64,000 nucleotides of DNA from Sphagnum magellanicum (taxonomy: Eukaryota > Streptophyta > Sphagnopsida > Sphagnales > Sphagnaceae), in the NCBI GenBank assembly GCA_021904315.1, contig CM038918.1, positions 2,495,349-2,559,348 on the forward strand, read 5' to 3'. The translations under genes were made by a program, and so were the position numbers. Numbering within the stretch: position 1 is the stretch's first letter; the number at the start of each line of letters is the position of its first letter. The notes under the pieces were generated by a model. That model saw only the letters and a list, made by a program, of their open reading frames with translations, was not told where the DNA came from and did not search any database. Below are positions 1 to 9,774 of the stretch, in pieces.

Positions 1-1176
1 CCAAATTGATGTAAAGATAACTAAGGTTTCTATTGAAAATAGTCTTGGTTCTATGGTAAACATGAAATCCTTCTCTTCATCAAATATTCTAGAATGGAAA
101 TCATAACAAACTAATATTCTTTAATGCTTGGTTGGTGTTCCAAGTTTCTTAGTAACAAATATGGTTCTAATTGTACCGTTTCCTTGTATAGTAATAACGT
201 TGTTGCCCCAATGATGAAACATTTTAGCATCCCTTAGCTAAGGACAACCTTACAACATACAGTAGCTAAAATCTAACACACTATTTTAAATCATAGTAAA
301 AGTCATTGCATAGGGAATTTCATGAACAACAATTTTAAAATCCTTAATCAAACCTAAGGGTTTTACAATGGTTTGATTAGCTATACGTAGGTTATAAGGT
401 GCAGGTTTTGGTTTTGATAGACTTAACTATACTTTCAACTTCTCCATAATAATATTAATTCCAAAACCACCATCTAGAAGCACATTTTCAATAAAGTTAT
501 TCCTTATTTGAACTTATATTACTGCCATTTGATGATCAATGGCAATTGATGCAATTGCCAGTTCTAGTAAAGTAGGTTTTAATGGTATTGGGTTAAAAAT
601 GTAGCATTTGATATTAAGAATCGCCCACAATAATTGTCCCAAGTTCAATGTATACTTCGTCCCCAAGACTTGTTTACTAATATCCTTTAGAATTGGTTTT
701 AAAGTCTTTTTTTTAGTAACTTATTCTAAAATGGCAGGTTGCTGGTTCGTTTCACCAGTTTGATTTCTTTCAACTAGTTGAATTGTGGTAAGATTATCAG
801 ACAATCCAACCTAATTACTTTGCAATGAACATTCATTGATGGTAGTAGGTTGGTTTTTAACCCCATTGTGTCATAACTATTTAATAATTTCAATGAACGA
901 ATCCTGTAGACATTTTTTTTATTACTAATTTTCAACTCCTTTGGCTTTAACTAGCTCCCTCTCCTTGAACACTTGTTATTATGATTATTGATTGTGGGTG
1001 GTAACAACTACTACATTAATTGACATGTTGTTGGTTTTAGGTGGTTTAGATGTTGTTGTAACATTAGAACTTACAAGTTTAGTTATGAACATGTTATGTA
1101 CCCTAGTTTTTCTAGGGCAATCTTTTGATCTATGTTCTACATTAGAATAAATTATATAGGGATAATGAACAAGTAT
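1..1176 (-). pseudogene. Ty3/gypsy gag C-terminus and protease remnant
   Basis: Read on the minus strand, this stretch carries the end of a gag polyprotein followed by a retropepsin-like protease. At about 1117-1158 there is a degenerate CCHC zinc knuckle with the right spacing (x2, x4, x4), in which the first two Cys codons read as Tyr. At 466-480 is an LLDGG block that fits the active-site loop of the aspartic protease, followed by a conserved-looking tail down to base 1. The frame is broken by many stops, including TAA and TAG where Gln and Trp would be expected. No LTR is visible, and the element continues past the window edge. The upstream gag part is at 6212-6696, beyond a transposon insertion. 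Family assignment rests on motif order and my recognition of the protein style; no search was run. Confidence 0.7.
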
Positions 1177-1639
1177 CATTAAAAGAAATTTGAAAATCAA
1201 TGATTGAATTTGCAACTCATTATAGTTGTAATGGACACTTGCACTAGTAGAAAATGGCCATTTTACAACTAGTCCATGCGACTAAGTTTTAGTTGCAAGC
1301 GACATTTGCAACTAAAATCTTTATAATCGCGTTGGACAAGTTGCATAGGACACTAGTCGCAAACGACAACGAATTTTGGATGAAGGAAAAAGTCAACAAA
1401 ATACGCCTTCATCCTTTGACTTGTCATATACATATTGTTGTTTACAACTAGGATGCGACTTTTTTGGTGAACAATGGGAACAATTTATGTGTTGCCACGT
1501 GTCCCAAGTTTTAATAATTAATTAATTTTTATTCTTTTGAAATAATCCAAGATGTTTAATTTTTATGTTTAGATGGTTTAAATTGTGACACGTGGAATAT
1601 TAATTGAATTTGTCCAAATTCAATTTAAATCAATATTTA

Positions 1640-1800
1640 GGTATGTAGGTTGAACTAAGTACCTACCTACCTATATACCTACCTACCCATATAGGCTAAA
1701 CACCTATCTAGATAGGACCTATTTACCTACCTAGGCCAAATACCTACTTAGGTAGGTATGTAGGTAGAAAAGTAAGTAGGTAAGTTAGGGAAGTATGTAG
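1640..1800. repeat. CCTA/TAGG tetranucleotide-rich tract
   Basis: Imperfect CCTA runs turn into TAGG runs within 160 bp, giving a loose fold-back. Matching tracts sit at a similar distance from the left ends of elements 2 (about 37195-37300) and 3 (about 50400-50640), so the tract is part of this transposon family rather than a random microsatellite. Confidence 0.75.
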
Positions 1801-1916
1801 TTAAGTGTAAATACATGAATATTTATATTTTATTTTGGGTTAAGTCTTTTTCATTGGCTCATCCCATATGTCCATATTTTTAAATATGAAAATATAAAGA
1901 CAAAACACCTTGTTTA

Positions 1917-2070
1917 TATACTTTTCAAAATGAAAATGAAAGCCAAAACATATGGGATAAACTTTTTAGTTGTAAGTCATTTGCAACTAAACATTTTTAG
2001 TCGCAAATGACTTGCAACTAAAAAGTTTATCCCATATGTTTTGGCTTTCATCCTCATCTTGAAAAGTATA
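1917..2070. repeat. 75-bp inverted repeat with 4-nt loop (long hairpin)
   Basis: Arms 1917-1991 and 1996-2070 match in 70 of 75 positions by my count, with only CATT between them. All five mismatches are transitions, so in one or other transcript they become G-U pairs or single A-C mismatches. The centre of the arm is the motif AACATATGGGATAAACTTTT. Element 2 keeps the first arm (about 37417-37490) but a diverged second arm. A transcript across this site would form one long stem, the kind of substrate plant Dicer-like enzymes process; expression is not known. Confidence 0.85.
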
Positions 2071-3558
2071 TAATTAAGTGGTAAGTGACAACTAATTAGC
2101 TAACTAATTAGCTAATTATTTAATGAATAAAAAATAGAAAAAATAAATTAATAAGCTAGTTAATTAATTATTTAACAACTAAATTAGATATTAACTAATT
2201 CACTTTATAAATTATCCAACTAACTAATTATTTATAATAATAATCATCAATATATTATGATTATTGCATTAATTATTTAATTATTTAATACTAAATATTA
2301 CTTAATTTATTAGCTATATAAACAATAATAATATTTAATTTTCATTATATATGAACTATAATGATTTATCAACCAATTTCATTAACTAATAATTGGCTAA
2401 TATTCAAATAATTAGCTAATTATTAATAATTAATCATTTGTTATTTCATAACCAAATAAATTAACATAATAACTGAAATATTCATTAATTAATAATTAAT
2501 GATTATATAAATTAAGTAGTAGTTTTTTTAATCTAATAATATAATTAAAACCTAACCTAGGCTAACTATTTTATTACAATTATTCCCATTATTATTTTCA
2601 TTTTTATTATTCATATTATTACTTCATTCATTATAGATATTTATGAATTATTACAATAAATATTTTTTATTTTTAACAAGAAACATTTTCCTTCGAAAAT
2701 AATTTTTGCATTTGTATATTAATTTATTAGATTTCCATTCTAACTACTACAGTAATTATTATATAATATTAACATTGAAAATAAAAACTATATATAGTAA
2801 TTGATCATAATAATTGAATACTGAATAATGAATAAATATTAATTATAAAATTGAAATATAAAAACTTAAAACTATATATTTATATTTTCTGGTAATTATT
2901 ATAATATAATAATACTTCATAATTTATTACTAATAATAATAATAATAATAATGTAATTTGTAGCTAGCCTAGGTTAGCTATTTTTGTTACATATTATTAT
3001 GTCATTTGAAAAGAATTTAATGATAATATAATATTATATTAAACTTTTAGTAATTATTTTAGTAATTATATAATTATTTTTCCTATCATTCTAATTTAGT
3101 TTTTGAGCTGAAATACTAATTTTTGGATTCGAAAATAATAATTTATAATTCAAATATCAATTTCTAAATCAAATAAGTTTTTTGAATTTAAATAACAATT
3201 TCCAGAATTGAAATGTAAATTTTCAGATTCAAATAACAATATTCAAATTGAAATGTCCATTTCTAATCTTAATTAATAATTTTCAGACTAGAAGTATTAA
3301 TTTTGAAAATCCCAAATAATAATTTGGAATTGAAATTTCAGGTTCAAATCAAATGATTATTGAAAAGTTAAATGAAATTTTTTCGAAATTGAAATATAAA
3401 TTTCCATATTCATATAAAAATATTCAAAATTAAAATGTCCAGTTTTATAATCAATTAATAACCTTCTGAATTGAAATACTAATTTTTGGATTCGAAAACA
3501 TGAATTTAAAATTGAAATATCAATTTTTAGATCAAAGAAGCCTTTTTGAATTTGAATT

Positions 3559-3966
3559 GAAAATATCATATTCAAATCAAAAATTTGAAATTCAAATAAT
3601 CTTTTAAACAATTGAAATAAAAAATTTCAGATTCAAATATCAAGTTTCAAATTCTAATATTGTTTTTAAAAACTAAAATAGTAGTTTTCATAATTGAAAT
3701 ATCAATTTTCAGATTTGAATTAAAAATCCAAAGTTCAAATATTAATTTTGAGATTCATTATATGAAAATATCATATTCAAATCAAAAATTTGAAATTCAA
3801 ATAATCTTTTAAACAATTGAAATAACAATTTTCAGATTCAAATATCAAGTTTCAAATTCTAATATTGTTTTAAAAAACTAAAATAGTTTTCATAATTGAA
3901 ATATCAATTTTCAGATTTGAATTAAAAATCCAAAGTTCAAATATTAATTTTGAGATTCATTATATG
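3559..3966. repeat. ~200-bp tandem duplication
   Basis: Two adjacent near-identical units start with GAAAATATCATATTCAAATC at 3559 and 3764. They differ by small indels such as the length of T and A runs. The high identity points to a recent duplication inside the AT-rich core of element 1. Confidence 0.85.
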
Positions 3967-6211
3967 AACAATATACGTATGTATGCATATATATAATTTT
4001 AGTACATACATTAAAATACACCCGTATGTCATTGTAGAATACCTTTAGGATGCAACTAATTTGGTGACTGCTTCGACTAATGGGACATATCAGCCTATTA
4101 ATGGATGAAAATGAATGTAAAATCGATCCAATCAATAGGATGAAAATTTTAATAGTTGCATCATAGTTGTGAGAATGACCAAAATAGTTGAAATTTGGTT
4201 TTGTAGTTGTAAATGTTCCCAAATCCAGTCGCATGTAGTCATAAATGGAGTGGTTACATTTTGGCTGATTTCTACTAGTGTTGTGACTAAAAATAGCCTA
4301 GTTGCCTTGGACAAATGCCATAAGATAGTTAGTCTCAAAAGACATTACATGGCCATGAAGTTGAAAGTGTAGTCACAAACCTTAAGACTAGGCAAAAATT
4401 TCTCATCCATTACCATGGATGTTTTTAATATGATGTGGAACCCCAATTTGCAACTGCATTTGTGATTACATTTGGGATAATCACATGTTGCCAAATGTGC
4501 CATTGATGGGTAGTTAGGATTAAAACACGTGGCAATTTTCCATTTGTTCAAAAAGGATACATTATAATAATAGTAATTAAATATTATAATTATAATAATA
4601 AATTAATTAAAATCTATCCTAGGCTAAATTATAATAAGCAATCTATTGTAAGCTAACTAACATAAGTTAAATAAGTAGGTAGAAAGTAGGTAGGTAGGAT
4701 CCTATTTATTTTGTTGGGGACAAGCCCTTTGATTGGCTCATTCCAATTGGCACATGCACTATGTTTATAGTGCATACCATGAATCTAGTCCATTCCTTCA
4801 CCTACTTATATACTTTACAAGTCTGAAGTTGTAAACAAAAGATATATGACAATTCTAATGAAAGAAAAACACTACAACACTATCACATCTTTTGTCCCAT
4901 ACAAAAACATTATCATATATCCACATAATAAAATATTTATTGTTTTCATTAACTATTTACCACCTATCCTATTTACCACATATTATCTTAGCTACATACC
5001 TTCTATTTATTACCTAACCTACATTTAAGAAATAAGTTGTTTAACATAACTAATTAATTAATCAATTAATACAAAAACATTATGACATATCCACAAAATA
5101 AAATACTTTTAGTTTAACTTACCTACCTACCTACTTCCTACTAGTACTTATTTTATTTATTACATACTACCTAGGTTACATACCTACTATCTACTACCTA
5201 ATAAATTAATTACCTACCGTACATTTAATAAATTAATTCTTTAACATAACTAATTAATTAATTAATTAATATGAAAGTCTTATGAGATATTCACAAAATA
5301 AAATATTTCTTGTTTAGCTTACCTACCTACTTACTACCTACTAGTACCTATCCTACTTATTACATACTACTTAATTTAACTAATTAATTGATTAAATACT
5401 TAACCTAATTAATTAATATGAAAACATGATCACATATTCACACAATGAATTAATAAACCTACCTATTGCCTATATTCCAACATATTACCTACTACCTAGT
5501 TTACCAATTAATGAATGACCTAGCCTACCAACTACCTACTTAACTTACTTAGCCTAACTAGGTTTGACCTTCATAGCCTAGACTGTTAATTACACCTAGT
5601 AAATTAACCTATTATTACCTATAGATAACTTAAGCCAATAATTAAGTATGCAAACTAGACTATGTTACCAATGTACATCGGCCTATTTAATTTAATGTAA
5701 CCCATTAAACTTAATTAGCTTAGTTTACCAACTAGGTTATAATAGCATTTTTTAACAAACTATTAACTATTAAATATTATATCATGGAAGACCCATGGAT
5801 ATTTACAAAAAAGACCTATGGATTGGTACATTGAAAGGATAATAATGTAATTGAAATAACAAAGTTTGCCATATGTGGTCTATGTTTCTTTGTTTATGTG
5901 ATAGAATATATTATTACAATTGAAAAATCTTTCATTTGTACTTGCAAAAACAATTATGTTATCATCCATCGATGAATGTAATCAATATTGAATGACATTG
6001 TTCACTTTTCATCTACATTTTCAATGAAAATCATATTAGTCATAAGTTGTAATCGCATCTACAACTACAATTTGGTTCAACCCTCCTTGTTGCAACTATC
6101 TAGACACGTAGGACTAACACATTGTTAATTGTAAAATCAGTTGATTTGAACATTAATTGCATAATAATCACAAAAATATGATCAGAATGAACAACATTTC
6201 TTCTATTGTAT

Positions 6212-6696
6212 TTTTCTTGATTTAACAAGTTGGGTTTTAGTTCTTGCCACAAATTCAATAGATTTAACTATAGTGGTTGGCACAATTTGTACCCTTTTTT
6301 TTTGTTATGATAAGTTTCCATTGAATGACTAATGTTACCACAATTGGTACAAGTTAATGTTGATTTAGTTGTTATAGCAAGTATTAGAGGTTTAACTCCT
6401 ACATTAGCTTCTGGTGTGGTTAGTAGAACATTGTAACTCATACTAACAAGTCCACTTTCCTCACATACTATAATAGCTTCCTTGTGTTCAATTAAGGTGT
6501 TTCTTTCCATACTTGTAGTTGTTAATCTTAGGTAAGGTAATAAACTTGCCTTGATAACAACGGTGAGAAAAACATTTGTTGATCTAACCTTCAGATAGTT
6601 AGTTAATTTCAATAAGCATTCATAATAAACCTCAACACGTTCGACAATTTGTTGTATGTTTCCCAATTGCATGTAGACCTCCTCATCATTCTTCAT
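6212..6696 (-). pseudogene. Ty3/gypsy gag fragment with zinc knuckle
   Basis: A 142-codon open frame (6268-6696) reads as gag: an N-terminal part with a YMQLGNIQQ segment and a VYYECLLKL segment, then a C-terminal knuckle CTNCGNISHSMETY where the last Cys of the CCHC is Tyr. Just after the knuckle the frame shifts and continues to about 6212, where the outer CACTA-like element enters. The rest of this gag, with the second knuckle, lies at 985-1176. The 5' part of gag and any LTR are missing: at about 6700 the sequence changes to the truncated SET-domain gene. Confidence 0.7.
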
Positions 6697-7524
6697 TGTT
6701 TTGAATGCCCCCTAGTGATAGCAAACTAAAAGTGTGCCACTCAATTAACCAACTCACCCATGACTTACAGCAAGCACAAGAAGAAGACCTAATGCCAATA
6801 GTGTCCCCATGTCAATTATAGTTTTATCTTTTGGGAAGAAGAGAAGGGGTGGAGAAAGATGCATTTCATCAGGAATAATACCTTGTGAAAGGTTCATGTG
6901 AGTAAGGATGTCCAGCACGTGTTCTGCTGTTGCAGAGGAGGCCACCATGCAAGCAAGGCGTTTTGCTACCAAAGGAAACTGGAGGCCATGTGTGTTGTCA
7001 CCACCACTAGTTAGGCATCTTGGATGCTGTGCTCCTGCAAATCATCTGGTGGTCCTGCAAATTCTATACTGTCGGTTCTGCCAGTTTTATAATGCAACAC
7101 AGCAGCTCCATTGCATAATCCCACGTGTAGCAGAGGATCAGACACAGTCGAAAGCCCCCAACAGTACAAGCATAAATCCAAAGAAACCGATCTATAGCCC
7201 AAAAAAAGCATTCCCTTGCACAAAAGTCAAGAAAACTCCCTGGACCATGCATGACTCTTGATGGGCATCAGATCAGAATTGGTCACATAGAAGACTATGT
7301 CTTTCTTGTTTGAATATTTTTACGTGCAGTATGCATGCAGTTGTGACCAATCTGCTTGCTTCTCAATGCTACAGAAGACCTACATTGTGACACAAACAGA
7401 GCTCAATGTGTGTACAGGTAGAGTGCCCAGAAGCTCTCTCATATAGTTACTTCCAAACTTTCTCCTGCACTCGAAGAAGGAAGAGAAAGTCTTTCAGCTC
7501 TGCAGGAAGAATTTTGAATATAAC

Positions 7525-7699
7525 CTTGGCTGCTGAATCTTCACAGCTCATACTGCAAAAGATGCTGGCATGTCCAGTCTCATCATCTGGACTCAATTTG
7601 CTCGAGGTCCTGGCAGTGTTTGCAGATCCCATTTGTGACAGGAAGAAGTCTTCCAGTATTCTGTCGCTTCTTGATCCTTTGCAAGCAATAGTAGCAAGC
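7525..7699 (-). pseudogene. MYND-like zinc-finger exon with frameshift
   Basis: After the acceptor TTGTAG the frame begins ACYYCLQRIKKRQ and reaches NGICKHCQDLEQIES, then hits TGA TGA from 7585. The +1 frame picks up at once with DDETGHASIFCSMSCEDSAAK and ends at a donor AAG|GTTATA. Together these give the CxxC, CxxC and CxxxC of an MYND-type finger. The exon is 175 nt where phase 0 on both sides needs a multiple of three, so one extra base (or two lost) explains the break. Confidence 0.65.
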
Positions 7700-7763
7700 C
7701 TACAAGTGCCAAGAAGCAAGAGGAACAAGTCTAAAGTCATGACAACATAACAAACATGAAGTC

Positions 7764-7783
7764 AACCCTAAACCCTAAACCCT
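7764..7783. repeat. interstitial plant telomere repeat
   Basis: About three units of CCCTAAA (complement TTTAGGG) sit in the intron between the SET and zinc-finger exons. This is the plant telomere unit. A tract this short is usually a telo-box or a repair scar, not a chromosome end. Confidence 0.8.
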
Positions 7784-7846
7784 ACAACATAACAAGAAGT
7801 ATGACACTGCAGAGAAGTGAAGTTCTGGTGAAGATGTTGAACCAAC

Positions 7847-8088
7847 CTTTTGCAGATAGGCAAGTGCTGGATGTGCAACGACTGGATCTGCAGTATGAGT
7901 GAGGTCACCAACAGCAATATCCCGAACAGCAAACACTCCCCTGCCTGTACCTGGTGCATAGCCCACCCGAATTGCCACTGGTCCTGAGGAACCTGGTCCC
8001 CACATTGCCCAGCCCTCTTCATGGAGGCAGAATTTAAGTATTGCTGCTTCTGGATTAAACACGGACAGACAATCAGCAGGTGTTGGCA
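7847..8088 (-). CDS. SET N-terminal exon of the ATXR4-like gene
   Basis: The exon runs from an acceptor TTTCAG at 8089-8094 to a donor AAG|GTTGGT at 7846. It encodes PTPADCLSVFNPEAA, then GRGVFAVRDIAVGDLTHTAD and PVVAHPALAYLQK. The GRGVFA turn is the hallmark of the first SET strand pair. It ends in phase 0, which matches the phase of the zinc-finger exon that follows. No stop interrupts it. Confidence 0.7.
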
Positions 8089-8750
8089 CTGAAATCTATC
8101 TTCAACCATGAAGAAGAGAGATCTCCACAGCCCAAGCTGCAGAATACCCATTCATTCAATCCTGTTCCAGAAAAAAAAAACATCCATTGTCTTCACTAGA
8201 CAAACACCAAGCTTCCTGTGAACAGCAGCGAAAATGGATTTCAAAACACATAGAATCTGCATGCTACACCTTGGAGTGCCTGCATTTTTTGTTCTACTCT
8301 CTCAGACAGGTGCTAGGTGTTTACTGCACTCATCAGAGACTAGTGTTTACCATGAGATCTTCCTCGTCTTCTTCTTCAAGGGTGTTTTGGACATGATTTG
8401 TCAAACTGTTAAAACCCTTAAACCCTAATGCCCGCAAGAGCAATCTGTGGGGGTTTCAGAGCTTGGGAGGAATCATCATCATCATCCCAAGAAGCTATGA
8501 ACCCTGATACCAAATCTGCGGGAACCCAAAACCTTCAAGCTTGTTCACATTGTTGAAGATTGAATGTCAGTGGGTCGGCTGAATACAAATGCCGGGTATG
8601 CAAGTAAGACCAACAAGAAGAAGTAGGAGAAGACGAAGCAGAAAAGGGAGTGGCAAGAGACAAACCTCTAGTGCTTGAGAAGTAACGCAGCAACGAGGAC
8701 CAGCGTGAAGTCATCGTTTGTTTGGAATTTGCAATGCTGTTGGGTGTCAT

Positions 8751-9774
8751 GAAATCTTCACGTCCGACAACGATTTGGCGTCCGATTTCTCATTTTCTCA
8801 GAATGACGTAGCTACATCAAAAGAGAGACAAAGAGGCACAGACACAGACAGAGTGAGACAAAGACGGAGATGACGGATACCGTTCCTTCCTTCTTCAACG
8901 TACAACAATCTCAACCCAAAACCAAAATCCAACACAGCAGCAATTGCATCTTCTTCAAAGGAGTGCTTATTAATAATTGCAGATTTTCAAAATCCCTTTC
9001 CAAATGCAAGTGTTGTAGTAGTATATACACTAATTTGATATTTCTAAATTTCCATTTCAAATCTTGACAACTGCGTCAGCTCTTCTGCAGCTGCCAATAA
9101 TATATATATATGTCAACAACATCTCTAAAACCCTTTTCTCTAAGATCTTTTTTGCAAACCCACTATCTATTATTGTGATGCTGTCAATCCTTTAGACTCC
9201 AGCAGAAAACTTCTGATCTCTTGTGAAGTCTTTCTACTGTATTCTGAGCTCTTGTAACCTCTCCAATTGTGCCTTTTTCCCACCTAGCAGTAGAGATAAT
9301 CATCATAATCCTAGACACCAAAAAATTTCAAACAGACTTCTTCCCTGAGTCCGTCCATGACTGATCTCATTAGAGCTACAAACTTTGTCAACTCCATGCA
9401 GGATCCATCATAACCCCACAATTTAGCTGTGATTGATTCATCCTCCATCACCAACAAAAATATTTATTTTCTCAAATTGAAACAAAACTAAAAACACATG
9501 ATCACAGACTAGTAGTAGTAATATACCTTTGCCTCTAGAATCTTTGCTACTGCTCCATCTTCACTACTAAGAAGATTCTCAATGCCATAGCTCCACAGCT
9601 TTGTAGCTGTACATTATTTTGGTGCTAGGGGGAAAAAACCTACTATGCCACATTGCATTTGAAATTTGGTTTCTCTACAAGAACCTGACTATCTTGTTCT
9701 TCTCCTCTTCCTCTTTCTTCTTCTTTGACTTCTTCTTGTGAGTTTTTCCCTTTCTTTCTTTCCTTTTTTTTTGT
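8751..9774. other. intergenic region between the SET gene and kinase copy A
   Basis: This is the upstream side of the minus-strand SET gene and the 3' flank of copy A. It includes an AGACA/GACAGA-rich stretch near 8820-8880 and a TC/AG-rich stretch at about 9700-9770 just after the stop codon of copy A. No further gene was recognised; short ORFs here look random. Confidence 0.6.

Larger units (their letters stand above)
1242..4280. mobile_element. nested CACTA-like non-autonomous transposon (element 1)
   Basis: The element has a perfect 12-bp terminal inverted repeat, CACTAGTAGAAA, at 1242-1253 and inverted at 4269-4280. It is flanked by TTG duplications at 1239-1241 and 4281-4283. Subterminal DNA is rich in GTCGCAA/TTGCAAC motifs on both strands, as in CACTA elements where the transposase binds. 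Inside are TAGG/CCTA runs (about 1640-1800), a long hairpin (1917-2070), a very AT-rich core and a recent ~200-bp tandem duplication (3559-3966). No transposase ORF is present; the small ORFs in the core are low-complexity. Its left end lies 65 bp inside the outer element. Confidence 0.85.
1177..6208. mobile_element. outer CACTA-like DNA transposon inserted in gypsy gag
   Basis: The left end reads CATTAAAAGAAATTTG and the right end, reverse-complemented, reads CAATAGAAGAAATG. Both are decayed versions of the CACTAGTAGAAA end of the nested element. A 3-bp TAT duplication flanks it (1174-1176 and 6209-6211), as expected of CACTA (En/Spm) transposons. Removing the element joins two parts of one gag reading frame, which supports the boundaries independently. 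Without the nested copy the element is about 2 kb of AT-rich DNA with CCTA/TAGG tetranucleotide runs (about 4675-4705 and 5115-5560) and TTGCAAC/GTTGCAA-like subterminal motifs. No transposase was recognised, so it is non-autonomous or fully decayed. Confidence 0.7.
6882..8750 (-). pseudogene. truncated SET-domain (ATXR4/SDG38-like) methyltransferase gene
   Basis: Four blocks lie in order on the minus strand. (1) 8750 downwards: a Ser/Thr/Arg-rich N-terminus starting MTPNSIANSKQT, like an organelle transit peptide; its donor site is not resolved. (2) 8088-7847: the SET N-terminal block with YAPGTGRGVFAVRDIAVGD. (3) 7699-7525: a MYND-like zinc finger, with two CxxC pairs and FCSMSC. (4) About 7006-6882: the helical block with LVAKRLACMV. 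ATXR4-type proteins of plants have this order. The C-terminal SET core with the NHxC and Tyr catalytic motifs is absent, and gypsy gag follows at once. Block 3 also has a frame break. The gene is therefore almost certainly dead. A relative such as a SMYD protein cannot be excluded. Confidence 0.65.

Noticed and set aside
4846..5028. Tyr/Ile-rich small ORF
   Set aside because: It is low-complexity translation of CCTA/TATC repeats inside the outer CACTA-like element.
7764..7783. Telomere repeat as a sign of a chromosome end or fusion
   Set aside because: Only about three units are present, inside an intron, with unique sequence on both sides.
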